From positions 186,001-250,000 of the forward strand of contig CAWEET010000021.1 in NCBI GenBank assembly GCA_963808165.1: 64,000 nucleotides of DNA. The letters run 5' to 3'. The first letter of the stretch is position 1, and each line of letters begins with the position of its first letter. The notes below the pieces were generated by a model. That model did not search any database, was not told where the DNA came from, and saw only the letters and a program-made list of their open reading frames with translations. Origin of the DNA: Thiosocius sp963808165 (GTDB taxonomy: Bacteria; Pseudomonadota; Gammaproteobacteria; Chromatiales; Chromatiaceae). The translations under genes and the position numbers were made by a program. Shown here piece after piece: positions 15,689 through 24,078 of the stretch.

Positions 15689-16462
15689 CTATACAAAATT
15701 CGTTCTGACGCCGCCATCAGCATGATGATCTTGGCGGCGCTTCGAGGCGCCGATCATCGAGGAGGCGCGCGCCAGGTCCAAGGGATAGTCGATTTCACTC
15801 CAGCTAAGCCCAGATATCGACTGGGTCCACACGGAACCGGTCCTCGCCAACTCGTCGAGCACCGACAGGTACCATCGGTTTTCGGCCTGTGGTCGACGCG
15901 TTGCGTGTTCAAGGGCCTCGCGGAAGAGCAAGCATCCGCTGTTGCGGAATACCATCATGCCGATGGACTCGCCGTCGACTTGGTCCACCGGTAGGTCCTT
16001 CCCCACCCGGAGCAGCCGTGACTCGTCCAACTGAACCTTCATGTCGTCGTCGTCGTAGTGGGCCTTCCGATCGATGGCCATGGTGATTGGGCGGTTTGGC
16101 GCATCCAAAAGACGCCGCAACACGCCGCGTTCGAAAACGGTGTCCCCGTTCAGGAGCACGAAGTCTTCGGTCATCTCTTCCCGCGCCGCCCAGCAGCTGA
16201 CGAGATTGTCGGACACCTCGAAGTAGGGGTTGAAGATGGTCTTCACATGGGCGTCATGCCCCCTACGCGCGACCAGGCGCTCGACATGCTCCGCGCCGAA
16301 GCCGGTGACAACCACGATCTGATCGACGCCGTTGGCGACCAAGCCGTCGATCTGCCAGTCGAGGAGGGCCTTGCCTTGTAACATCACGGTGCATTTTGGT
16401 GATTGCTCCGTCAGCGGCATCAGGCGTTTTCCCTGTCCTGCGCTGAGTATGACTGCCTTCAT
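15689..16462 (-). CDS. Sugar-/choline-phosphate nucleotidyltransferase (LicC-like)
   Basis: The ATG at 16462 (GAGG upstream) gives 257 residues; the open frame upstream lacks homology. The N-terminus MKAVILSAGQGKRLMPLTE is the nucleotidyltransferase signature, followed by SPKCTVMLQGKALLDWQID, then VLLNGDTVFE as the metal-binding Asp segment and SWSEIDYPLDL near the end. This pattern fits phosphocholine or glycerol/sugar-phosphate nucleotidylyltransferases of the LicC type, which make an activated head group (CDP-choline-like). It lies downstream of a serine-palmitoyltransferase-like gene on the same strand, with about 260 bp between them, which suggests a lipid head-group role. Substrate choice is inference. 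Confidence 0.75.
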   Translation of the reverse strand: MKAVILSAGQGKRLMPLTEQSPKCTVMLQGKALLDWQIDGLVANGVDQIVVVTGFGAEHVERLVARRGHDAHVKTIFNPYFEVSDNLVSCWAAREEMTEDFVLLNGDTVFERGVLRRLLDAPNRPITMAIDRKAHYDDDDMKVQLDESRLLRVGKDLPVDQVDGESIGMMVFRNSGCLLFREALEHATRRPQAENRWYLSVLDELARTGSVWTQSISGLSWSEIDYPLDLARASSMIGASKRRQDHHADGGVRTNFV

Positions 16463-16570
16463 TTGAGTGCCTCGTTGTTTCAATTGGCGGGTTCGATGAC
16501 CGGCTTTGCCCGGCGCAGCGGCCCCTTGTGCATTGAGGGTGGACCGGGTCTGGGACCCATCGAATCGTCG

Positions 16571-16726
16571 ATCTAGCCGGAGCGAGCGAGAAACCGCCAT
16601 GATCGTGATAGGGAAGCAGCGAAACAGGGTGTCAAGCTGGTGTCACGCGCAGATTCATCACTTTCCAGAGACGTTTCAGTCTGTTGTGCCACAGTTGCTT
16701 TCCGGCCGGTGACGGATGCGGGCTAG
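16571..16726. mobile_element. Truncated copy of an inverted-repeat element
   Basis: Positions 16575-16726 align without gaps to 43575-43726 at roughly 88% identity by eye, sharing AGCGAGCGAGAAACCGCC, CGAAACAGGGTGTCAA and the right end CCGGTGACNGATGCGGGCTAG. The left half found in the 43395 copy is missing. The terminal CTAG supplies the TAG stop codon of the oxoamine synthase gene, so the insertion lies at the very end of that gene. Confidence 0.75.
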
Positions 16727-17952
16727 ATCAGTCCCATCTCGTGTCCGATGTGCTCGATCTTGGTCAGGACGCACTCCAACTGGCGGTCGGTGTGCGTTGC
16801 CATGCAACTGGTCCGAATCATCGCCATTCCCCGTGGTACCGCCGGATAAAGGATGGGACTGGTGAAAACACCCGCATCGAACAGTCGCCTCCACATCGTC
16901 AACGTCTTCTCCTCATCTCCGACCAGGATCGGGATGATGGGACTCTGCGTCGGCCCAGTGTCGAACCCGAGCGCCTCCAGTCCTTCGAACAAGTAGTGGG
17001 TGTTCGACCAGAGCCGGGCACGGTGATGCGGCTCCCGACTGATCAGGTCCAGCGTCGCCAAAGCGGCAGCGGCAGACGCCGGCGGCAGGCTCGCCGAAAA
17101 GATCAATGACCGGGCGTTGTGCTTGAGAAAGTCGATCACCTCCGCCTTTCCTGCTGCGTAGCCTCCGATCGAGGCGAGCGATTTGCTGAAGGTGCCTGCG
17201 AGTATGTCGACCTCGTTCTCAAGCCCGAAGTGGTGTGCCGTCCCGCGACCGCCCTCCCCGAGCACGCCGATGCCGTGCGCGTCGTCTACCGCCAGTGTTG
17301 CGCCATATTGGCGGCACAGATCGGTCAGGCCCGGCAGATCCGCCAGATCGCCCTCCATGCTGTAGACGCCGTCGACCATGACCAGCGCGGGCCGGTTGCG
17401 CTCAGCGAAAAGGATGCGCTCCAGGTCGGCCAGATCGTTGTGCCGAAACTTGCGTACCTTGGCGAACGACAACCGCGCGCCGTCGTAAATGCTCGCATGA
17501 TCCATCTTGTCGATGACTACGAGATCGTCACGGCTGGTCAGGGCCGATACGATGCCGAGGTTGGCCTGAAACCCTGTAGGCCATACCAACGCCACTTCCT
17601 TACCCAGGTGCTCTGCCAGCTTCTCTTCGAGCTGCTCGTGCAGGTCGAGCGTACCATTGAGTAGACGCGATCCCGAGCAACCGGTCCCATAGCGATTGAT
17701 CGCCAGGCCTGCCGCGCGCTGCACGGCCGGGTGCGTGCTGAGACCCAAGTAATTGTTCGAGCTCATCATGATCAAGCGTCGCCCCTCATGCAGGACCTCC
17801 GGTCCCTGGGCGCTGCTGAGCGGGCGAAAGTAGGCATACAAGCCAGCGTCCTTGAGCTGCTTGGCGCGTTTGAAATCGCGACACTTGTCGAGGAGACTTG
17901 GGCGGTCCAGGGCGGTTCGTTGCCCCGCAGGCCCTATCTGACTGAGTTGCAT
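16723..17952 (-). CDS. PLP-dependent alpha-oxoamine synthase, serine palmitoyltransferase-like
   Basis: The ATG at 17952 is favoured (GGAGG 7 bases upstream; a GTG one codon earlier is possible), giving 409 residues. Features are GLYAYFRPLSS near the start, SNNYLGLSTHPAV, YGTGCSGSRLLNGTLDLHE, DHASIYDGARLS, VDDAHGIGVLGEGGRG and the PLP-lysine motif GTFSKSLASIGGY. The N-terminal wording (CKxL..GLYxYFRP) and GTFSKSLASIGG resemble bacterial serine palmitoyltransferases more than BioF or Kbl; SPT condenses serine with acyl-CoA in sphingolipid synthesis. The acyl donor and amino acid are not proven. The stop codon is contributed by a mobile element. Confidence 0.8.
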   Translation of the reverse strand: MQLSQIGPAGQRTALDRPSLLDKCRDFKRAKQLKDAGLYAYFRPLSSAQGPEVLHEGRRLIMMSSNNYLGLSTHPAVQRAAGLAINRYGTGCSGSRLLNGTLDLHEQLEEKLAEHLGKEVALVWPTGFQANLGIVSALTSRDDLVVIDKMDHASIYDGARLSFAKVRKFRHNDLADLERILFAERNRPALVMVDGVYSMEGDLADLPGLTDLCRQYGATLAVDDAHGIGVLGEGGRGTAHHFGLENEVDILAGTFSKSLASIGGYAAGKAEVIDFLKHNARSLIFSASLPPASAAAALATLDLISREPHHRARLWSNTHYLFEGLEALGFDTGPTQSPIIPILVGDEEKTLTMWRRLFDAGVFTSPILYPAVPRGMAMIRTSCMATHTDRQLECVLTKIEHIGHEMGLI

Positions 17953-18236
17953 CACCGGTCCTCCAGAGGTCGCAGAATGGGAAAACGCCAGTCACCATTT
18001 CATTCAGGTTCGTCCGTATTTCGCGGATTGGCATTTGTCTATGGCAGCCATTCTCATGGATCCATCCGAGACGTTACTTGTCTTGAGGTGCCAAGCTGTT
18101 ATCTTTGGGGCTGGCGCGTGAGACCTAGCCGTGTGGATGACGCAGCGGATGCGCCGTGGCCCTTCCGAAACGCGCGCCTGTCTGCGGTGTACGCCGCTCG
18201 GGCGGCTGATATATGAGGTGAGGTGGAGGCAAGTTC

Positions 18237-19235
18237 ATGCACGGGACCCTGCTCGCTTCGGCGACCTTGAGCATCTGGCGGGCCCTGGAGAACGAGGGGT
18301 ACGACGCAGTCAATATATTCCGTCAGGCCGGGCTCGACCCCAACGCGTTGCCCCAACCGGGGGCGCGTTTCGAGTTTCCGGCGGTCAAGCGACTGTGGAC
18401 GCTGGTGCTGGAAGTTACCAAGGATCCCTGTTTCGGGCTCAAGGTCGGTCAGCAGTTCCACCCGAGCGCCGCGCATGCGCTCGGTTACGCCTGGTTGGCG
18501 AGTGACACCCTGCTCGAGGCCTTTCAGCGTCTGATCCGTTACTACCATGTCATTACCACGGACAAGGAGACCATCAGGTTTGATGCGGAAGGGCGCGGAT
18601 ACCGGTTTCTCTGGGACGATTCCGAGACCTACTACGGGATTAGCGACGCAGAGTATGACGAAGGCTTTGCCGCCGTGGTCACGCTCTGCCGATTGAGTGC
18701 GGGTGGACACCTGACGCCTTGCAGCCTGCGGATGCGCCGTCCCCCACCGTCCTGCGAGGATGCGTTCGCGGCCTTTTTTCGCTCCCCGATCGACTTTGAG
18801 GCGGGCGAGAACAGCATTCTGTTTGATTGCGAAGTTTTGGAAGCGCCGCTGCCAACCGGAAACATCCAGGTGGCCAGGGAGTGCGATCGGGTCATCGATC
18901 GATACCTCGCACAGCTCGAACGCGACAACATCGCGGCCAGCACCAAGGCCTTGCTGGTTAAGCAGCTGCCGTCCGGATCCGCGACCGAGGGCGGGATCGC
19001 GAAGGCCCTCAATCTCAGCGTGCGCACTATGCAACGCCGGCTCACCGACGAGGGGACCACCTTCAAGCAGCTGTTGGACAACACGCGTCGCGAACTGGCG
19101 CTCCAGTACATCAGAGACCAGACGGTCAGCATCAACGAAATGACCTACCTGCTCGGTTACTCTGAACTGGCAAACTTTTCGCGGGCCTTCAAGCGCTGGA
19201 CCGGCCAATCGCCGCGCGCGATGCGAGTGGCGTGA
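18237..19235 (+). CDS. AraC family transcriptional regulator
   Basis: The 332-residue protein starts at an ATG with GGAGG 7 bases upstream. Residues 20-210 match the AraC ligand-binding domain of the OruR/ArgR-like subgroup (NIFRQAGLDPNALPQPGARFEF, GLKVGQQFHPSAAHALGYAW). The C-terminus has two helix-turn-helix motifs (IAKALNLSVRTMQRRLTDEG and MTYLLGYSELANFSRAFKRW) with the typical GQSPRAMR ending. It is divergent from the SPT-like gene across a 284-bp region and is the likely regulator of that gene and the nucleotidyltransferase. Confidence 0.9.
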   Translation: MHGTLLASATLSIWRALENEGYDAVNIFRQAGLDPNALPQPGARFEFPAVKRLWTLVLEVTKDPCFGLKVGQQFHPSAAHALGYAWLASDTLLEAFQRLIRYYHVITTDKETIRFDAEGRGYRFLWDDSETYYGISDAEYDEGFAAVVTLCRLSAGGHLTPCSLRMRRPPPSCEDAFAAFFRSPIDFEAGENSILFDCEVLEAPLPTGNIQVARECDRVIDRYLAQLERDNIAASTKALLVKQLPSGSATEGGIAKALNLSVRTMQRRLTDEGTTFKQLLDNTRRELALQYIRDQTVSINEMTYLLGYSELANFSRAFKRWTGQSPRAMRVA

Positions 19236-19334
19236 CTTCGACCGCCCACCTACCATGCCTCCCCGGGCGCAACGGCCGATGAACCTGCGATGGCAAAATA
19301 ACCGGCATTTGCTTGATGAAAGGCAAAGCCGGCA

Positions 19335-19362
19335 CTTGAAACCGCGCCTTGCGGGCCTATGT
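19335..19362 (+). promoter_or_regulatory. Putative sigma-32 heat-shock promoter
   Basis: CTTGAAA (exact -35 consensus), 14-bp spacer, CCTATGT (one mismatch to CCCATNT). It lies about 70 bp before the Hsp20 start codon and precedes a chaperone cluster. Confidence 0.65.
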
Positions 19363-19435
19363 ATAGATCAGGAGGGCAGGACCCCGGTCTTGCCGCGTGT
19401 GTCACAGCAAATCAGCCGATAGGGAGGTAACCGCC

Positions 19436-19870
19436 ATGAGCATGACAAGATACGAGCCCTGGAGTCTGCTCGAGCAGATGCGTCGCGAGATGGATCGCGC
19501 AATGGACACCCGCACCGCCGAGGGCAGCAGCGTCGCGACCAGCGACTGGGTTCCTGCGGTGGATATCAAGGAAGAACAGGACGCTTTCGTCATCATGGCC
19601 GATATCCCGGGTGTCGACCCGAAAGATATCGAGGTGCACATGGAGAACGGACTGCTGACGATCAAGGGTGAGAAGGAGTCCGAGAAAAAGGAAGAGAAGG
19701 CGGGCTACAAGCGCGTGGAACGTAGCTTCGGCAGCTTCTATCGTCGCTTCAGTCTCCCCGACAGCGCCGATCCGGAAAAGATCAGCGCGAAGAGCAACCA
19801 CGGTGTGCTGGAGGTGCGTATCGCCAAACACGAGAAGGTCCAGCCGCGGAAGATTTCCGTGGACAGTTGA
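19436..19870 (+). CDS. Hsp20/alpha-crystallin family small heat-shock protein
   Basis: 144 residues from an ATG preceded by AGGGAGG. The alpha-crystallin domain spans residues about 40-135: WVPAVDIKEEQDAFVIMADI, PGVDPKDIEVHMENGLLTIK, and RVERSFGSFYRRFSLP, ending in NHGVLEVRIAKHE. It is an ATP-independent holdase that binds unfolding proteins in the cytoplasm. It opens a same-strand cluster with CbpA, CbpM and a second Hsp20, behind a sigma-32-type promoter. A GC-rich hairpin after its stop (about 19885-19910) may attenuate readthrough. Confidence 0.93.
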   Translation: MSMTRYEPWSLLEQMRREMDRAMDTRTAEGSSVATSDWVPAVDIKEEQDAFVIMADIPGVDPKDIEVHMENGLLTIKGEKESEKKEEKAGYKRVERSFGSFYRRFSLPDSADPEKISAKSNHGVLEVRIAKHEKVQPRKISVDS

Positions 19871-19957
19871 TTTTGGCAACAGGCCCGGCGCCCGTCCGGT
19901 GCGCCGGGTCTTGGGTGACTGGCGCGTGAGCGACGGCCCGGTGCCACAGGCAGGTTG

Positions 19958-20917
19958 ATGGATTACAAAGACTACTATGCCGTGATGGGTGTGGCGCGTG
20001 ACGCCAGCCAGGATGATATCAAGCGGGCCTACCGTAAGCTGGCGCGCAAGTATCACCCGGACGTCAGCAAAGAAGCGCACGCAGAGCAACGTTTCAAGGA
20101 GCTCGGAGAGGCCTACGAGGTACTCAAGGACCCGGAAAAGCGCGCCGCCTACGATCAGCTCGGCAATAATTGGCGGGCCGGCCAGGACTTCCGGCCGCCG
20201 CCGGGCTGGGATGCCGGGTTCGAATTTTCCGGCGGTGGCTACACCGAGGCCGACGAGGCCGGCTTCTCGGATTTCTTCGAGACCCTGTTCGGACGCGGCG
20301 GGCAGTTCCATGCCGGTGGATTCTCACGCGGCAGACGACCGAGTGGGCGTGGCGAAGATCACCACGCGCGGGTCGAAGTGGGTCTCGAGGACGCCTTCCA
20401 CGGTTCGACATTGAGCCTGCAGCTGCGCATTCCCGAATACGACGCGCACGGCCGCCTGACCGACAGGCTGCGCAAACTCCAGGTCAAGATCCCGCGCGGT
20501 GTCACGGCCGGCAAGCGGATCCGCCTGGCGGGCCAGGGGGGCGCCGGATTCAACGGTGGTGCGGCCGGCGATCTGTTCCTCGAGGTCAGCATCCGGCCGC
20601 ATGCGCTGTATCAGATCGATGGCAAGGATATCTTCCTGAATCTGCCGATCACGCCGTGGGAGGCCGCACTCGGCGGCAAGGTCGAAGTGCCGACACCCGC
20701 TGGTCGGGTGGACCTGAACATCCCCGCCGACGCTCGCAGCGGTCAGAAGTTGCGCCTGAAGGGGCGCGGTATCCCGATCCCCGGGGCGGCGCCGGGCGAT
20801 CAGTTCGTCGTGTTGCAGATCGTTGTGCCGCCGGCCGACACGCAGGCGAAGAGGGAGTTGTACGAGAAGATGGCTAGCGAGATCCCGTTCAACCCGCGGA
20901 CGCATCTGGGAGGCTGA
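19958..20917 (+). CDS. cbpA: Curved DNA-binding protein CbpA, DnaJ-family co-chaperone
   Basis: ATG at 19958; the TTG one codon earlier is less likely. The 319-residue protein has a J-domain (DYYAVMGVARDASQDDIKRA, HPD at residues 33-35), a Gly/Phe-rich linker (FEFSGGGYTEADEAGF), and two C-terminal substrate-binding domains (LQVKIPRGVTAGKRIRLAGQ, GKVEVPTPAGRVDLNIP). There is no zinc finger, which separates CbpA from DnaJ. It stimulates DnaK and can bind DNA. Its stop codon (TGA 20915-20917) is followed one base later by the GTG of the next gene, which encodes its modulator. Confidence 0.93.
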   Translation: MDYKDYYAVMGVARDASQDDIKRAYRKLARKYHPDVSKEAHAEQRFKELGEAYEVLKDPEKRAAYDQLGNNWRAGQDFRPPPGWDAGFEFSGGGYTEADEAGFSDFFETLFGRGGQFHAGGFSRGRRPSGRGEDHHARVEVGLEDAFHGSTLSLQLRIPEYDAHGRLTDRLRKLQVKIPRGVTAGKRIRLAGQGGAGFNGGAAGDLFLEVSIRPHALYQIDGKDIFLNLPITPWEAALGGKVEVPTPAGRVDLNIPADARSGQKLRLKGRGIPIPGAAPGDQFVVLQIVVPPADTQAKRELYEKMASEIPFNPRTHLGG

Positions 20918-20918
20918 T

Positions 20919-21236
20919 GTGGCAGGCGAACGACAGGCATTTCAGCCGGATATCGAATACAGCTTCACCCTGGCCGAGATATCCCGCTGTTGCGGTGTGT
21001 CGGCGGAGAAGATCCTGATCCTGGTCGGCGAGGGCGTATTGGACCCCTGCGGCCAGACACAGCGCGACTGGCGTTTCGCCGGCAGCGACCTGGCCAGGGC
21101 GATGCAGGTCTTGCGGCTCGAGCAGGATCTCGGGATAAACACCGCCGGTGCTGCGCTGGCGGTCGAGCTGCTGGACGAAATGCAGCAGCTGCGCAGTCGG
21201 CTGCAGATTTTGGAGTCACTGATGTTCCAACGCTGA
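20919..21236 (+). CDS. cbpM: Chaperone modulator CbpM (MerR-like)
   Basis: The start is inferred as the GTG at 20919, with GGAGG in the end of cbpA; it yields 105 residues beginning with the MerR-like segment FQPDIEYSFTLAEISRCCGV. The middle shows DWRFAGSDLARAMQVLRLEQ, and the C-terminus is helical (VELLDEMQQLRSRLQILESL). CbpM binds the J-domain of CbpA and inhibits its co-chaperone and DNA-binding activity. Immediate adjacency to cbpA is the usual arrangement. Confidence 0.88.
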   Translation: MAGERQAFQPDIEYSFTLAEISRCCGVSAEKILILVGEGVLDPCGQTQRDWRFAGSDLARAMQVLRLEQDLGINTAGAALAVELLDEMQQLRSRLQILESLMFQR

Positions 21237-21264
21237 GACATGGGCACAGGCAAGGGGGGCCGAC

Positions 21265-21768
21265 ATGAGTACTTTCGAACAATTGCGACGCGGCCTCGGC
21301 AGGACCTGGGAGGGCCTTGCCGAGGGCTGGCACAAGCTGAGTGAGAGAGCCGGACAGGCGATGACCCGGTTCCACCCGCCGGGCAGGCGCGGTGAACTCG
21401 AGACCTGGGAGGACCAGGTGACGCGCAATGCGGCCGGTTGGGGACTGTTGGCCACGGAGATGCAGGAGGACGATCAGGGACTGGTCGTGCGCCTCGAGGT
21501 GCCGGGCATGGACCGGGAGCATTTCGATATAGACGTCATCGACGACCACCTCGTGGTTCGCGGTGAGAAGCGCGTGCAGCACGAGCAGCACGAGGGCCGC
21601 TTTCACTTGATGGAGTGTGCGTATGGCAGGTTCGAGCGCGCGATACCCTTGCCGTTCGAGGTTGACGGTGGCGCTGCGGATGCGCGCTATCGGCGCGGCG
21701 TGTTGACCGTCAGGCTGCCAAAGCTGCGGCCTGCCACGGGTCGGCGGATACCGGTCAGCGGCGCTTGA
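21265..21768 (+). CDS. Second Hsp20 family protein, divergent
   Basis: 167 residues. An amphipathic N-terminal region (LRRGLGRTWEGLAEGWHKLS) precedes an alpha-crystallin-like domain: MQEDDQGLVVRLEVPGMDRE, DIDVIDDHLVVRGEKR, YGRFERAIPLPFEVD and RYRRGVLTVRLPKL. It is more divergent than the first Hsp20 and lacks the C-terminal IxI-type tail. It closes the chaperone cluster, 28 bp after CbpM, and its 3' end overlaps the convergent next gene by 14 bp. Confidence 0.88.
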   Translation: MSTFEQLRRGLGRTWEGLAEGWHKLSERAGQAMTRFHPPGRRGELETWEDQVTRNAAGWGLLATEMQEDDQGLVVRLEVPGMDREHFDIDVIDDHLVVRGEKRVQHEQHEGRFHLMECAYGRFERAIPLPFEVDGGAADARYRRGVLTVRLPKLRPATGRRIPVSGA

Positions 21769-22411
21769 CGGCCAGGCTCGCCCGGTCCCCGTGGTGCTCA
21801 GCCTCGGCTGGCGCTGCCGGCAGCCCCGCGCGCCAGTCGCTCAACAGTTGCACCAGCGGCCGTGTGCCGTTGTCGCCGTACCAGGAATCGACCGCATAAC
21901 GCAGACCCGTGTCCGTGACACGGATCACCGCGGTCCAGTGGATCGCGACCAGCCAGCGCTGGCGTTTGATGGGCTGTTCCACACTGTGCCAGCGTAGCAG
22001 GCCGGCCTGCTCCAGCAGGCGCAGATAGGTCGTCGTATCGATCGATTCGGCGATGCAGTCGAGTTGGCCGGTCTGCCCGGTTCCTGCACTGTTGCGTGGC
22101 CGATCCTGCCAGGTTCCTGTTCGCTGTCCGACCAGCCTTTCCATCAGCGCGATGCCGCGGGCGATATTCGCGCGCTCGGCCTGCGCGCTGTCACTGTCCA
22201 CGAAAAGGCTTGCGACCCGTTGCCATGACGGCTCGTCCAGCACCACTGGCCTTAGCCGATCGCAGTGGTAATCCACACAGGCCTCGAACATACCCGGGTT
22301 ACCCTGGGCAGCTGGCGCGCACAGCGTGGCCAGCGCAAGGGCCAGCCGCCAGAGCACCCGGGGCCGGGAGGTGGTGGGGAATGCACGGTTCATGAGTCGC
22401 ATCTTAGACAT
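21755..22411 (-). CDS. Conserved exported hypothetical protein
   Basis: The 218-residue product has a signal peptide (VLWRLALALATLCAPAAQG). The mature domain has short conserved-looking segments: CVDYHCDRLRPVVL, IARGIALMERLVG, QLDCIAESIDTTTYLRLLE and VDSWYGDNGTRPLV. The pattern with paired cysteines fits a periplasmic protein. I do not recognize a named family. The start may instead be the ATG for MRLMNRAF four codons later. It converges on the chaperone cluster, so it is not part of that operon. Confidence 0.7.
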   Translation of the reverse strand: MSKMRLMNRAFPTTSRPRVLWRLALALATLCAPAAQGNPGMFEACVDYHCDRLRPVVLDEPSWQRVASLFVDSDSAQAERANIARGIALMERLVGQRTGTWQDRPRNSAGTGQTGQLDCIAESIDTTTYLRLLEQAGLLRWHSVEQPIKRQRWLVAIHWTAVIRVTDTGLRYAVDSWYGDNGTRPLVQLLSDWRAGLPAAPAEAEHHGDRASLAVKRR

Positions 22412-22744
22412 GATGTTTCGACCTGCCCAGCCTCAACGCACATGGCTTTTGAGGTTGGACACCTCACACAGAGCCACCTCGAGGGGGTCGATCAATAGGT
22501 CATATCTACCCCATGCGAATTCCGCCCCTGGTGATCAGCGAATGCGGTGGTCAGCCGTGCAAGCCGCGCAATCGGGTCCGTGGCGGGCATACTATGGCAC
22601 GGAGTTTGGCAATTGCTCTCCCCGGGGTATTTTATCGGCGGGACGCGATGATTCTGCCCCTGGCGCCGGACTGCCGGTTCCCGACGGCAGATACCCGTGC
22701 ATCGGACGCTGTTCATCCCCGCTGCCTGCTCTCTGAAGCAAGCC
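22412..22744. other. Intergenic with a possible RAYT-type transposase start remnant
   Basis: About 330 bp. At 22594 an ATG opens MARSLAIALPGVFYRRDA, resembling the N-terminus of REP-associated tyrosine transposases (MARPLRIEFPGALYHV), but homology is lost within 20 codons and no catalytic HxH follows. I treat it as a possible decayed fragment only. Confidence 0.35.
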
Positions 22745-23497
22745 TCAACGTTGGCTGGATAGGCCGACAGCGGCATTGACCAGGTTCTCGAGCTGCGCGT
22801 AGTGGCTCCCCTTCCAGTACAGCTTCCCACATGCCCTGCACTGCCAGAACCGCTCGTAGTGCGCGCGCGTGCCCGGCTGGAGGCGGTGTTGCACCGCCGC
22901 TTTCGCCACACGTTGGAGCAGGCCGTTGCAATTCATACAGCGGGTAAAGGGGCGGGTGGACCTCGCCAGATCGCAACGCGTGATCACGTGACCAAGCTGA
23001 TCGAGTGGCTTGTCCTGGCGAATGTGACAACCATGACTCACCGCGCGCCGCATCAACAGCCGCCGATCGCGGCTCAGCACGATGCGATGGTCGGCATTGG
23101 CGAGTCGCACCAGTTCTGCGTCGCCGACGTCGTTCTCGTACAGGGTGTCGAATCCCAGCAACCGCAAATAGCGCGCCAGGCGGCCGAGTTGGGCATCGGC
23201 GAAGAAGCGTGGCTCGCGCAACGGCACGGGGCGCAGGCGCAGCAGCGGTGTGACGTCGAACGATTCGAACATCGGGTAGACGGCAATGCGGTCGCCGTCT
23301 TGGACCGGTGTTTCGAGGTCGGCCGAGGCACCTCCGATCAGGATCAGTTCGATCTCGGTATGCGGCACACCAAATCGTTCCACCAGGTGTCGCACCGGGC
23401 AGGGCGGGTTGAACTCCAGGTCGATATCCCGCCGGCGATTCGACAGTGCCAGGTAGTCGTTCAGCTCCTCATAGAATCTCAGCGTCGCTTGGGCCAT
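22745..23497 (-). CDS. Mut7-C RNase domain protein with N-terminal Mut7-C ubiquitin-like domain
   Basis: 250 residues. Residues 1-85 form the small ubiquitin/ThiS-like domain (FYEELNDYLALSNRRRDIDL ... VQDGDRIAVYPMFESFD). Residues about 95-245 are the Mut7-C PIN-like nuclease (RFFADAQLGRLARYLRLLGF, IVLSRDRRLLMRR) with a zinc ribbon (CMNCNG ... CRACGKLYWKGSHY). Members are predicted RNases, possibly acting on structured RNA; the biological target is unknown. It stands alone between two intergenic spacers. Confidence 0.88.
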   Translation of the reverse strand: MAQATLRFYEELNDYLALSNRRRDIDLEFNPPCPVRHLVERFGVPHTEIELILIGGASADLETPVQDGDRIAVYPMFESFDVTPLLRLRPVPLREPRFFADAQLGRLARYLRLLGFDTLYENDVGDAELVRLANADHRIVLSRDRRLLMRRAVSHGCHIRQDKPLDQLGHVITRCDLARSTRPFTRCMNCNGLLQRVAKAAVQHRLQPGTRAHYERFWQCRACGKLYWKGSHYAQLENLVNAAVGLSSQR

Positions 23498-24078
23498 GAT
23501 GTCATCCGATTGACGGTTGTGCCGCGGTAGCTGCTCGTGAACGCTGCATGGACCGCTCAGCGCCGTGCCATGAGTGTGCGGTCGTAGTCCTGGCCGAGGT
23601 TGTGCCAGTCCTCGACCAGAAAGCGCCCCCCGATGTCCTCGGCGAGGCCTCGTGCCGATCGCAGCCGGCGACTCGTCTTCTTCGGTCCTGCCGGCGCCTC
23701 GCGGCAGCGCCGGTGTCCTTTTCAGCCCGTCAATAGGTGTTGTTTAGGATCCAATCGCGCGCTATGCAACCCCGGGAACGACTTGTTCATTTGCTTGCAT
23801 GCCGCATCTTTGCGCCCTCGATTCGCACCGCGACGGGCGACCGGGGCCGGGCGCGTCGGTATCCGGCGACAGGTCGCACAGTGTGCCGGCACCCCGGCGG
23901 GCAGGGGTCGCGGGTCTCTCGGGATCGTGCGCGTCGGATTCCGCGCTGCGGGTTTGAGCGCGGGCCGGTCGGCAGGCAGAATGCCAAGCGGTGGGCGCGA
24001 GCTCGCAGGGCATCCGGTGACGATGGCGCGGAGCGTCCTGCGGTGCGTCCGATCACGCACGGATAAGGTAATTGTGAC
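23498..24078. other. 580-bp spacer, GC-rich, no intact gene
   Basis: Apart from the cyclopropane-synthase remnant at its left end, neither strand shows a domain-bearing frame. The right half is very GC-rich with long random open frames. Confidence 0.5.
23557..23664 (-). pseudogene. C-terminal remnant of a cyclopropane-fatty-acyl-phospholipid synthase-like gene
   Basis: On the minus strand GGRFLVEDWHNLGQDYDRTL followed by MARR and a stop resembles the conserved tail of CFA synthases (EDWHNFGxxYDRTLMAW). No start or SAM-binding region remains upstream, so only the end of the gene survives. Confidence 0.5.

Noticed and set aside
22594..22660. RAYT transposase-like N-terminus
   Set aside because: Only about 15 residues resemble the family and no catalytic residues follow, so chance similarity cannot be excluded.
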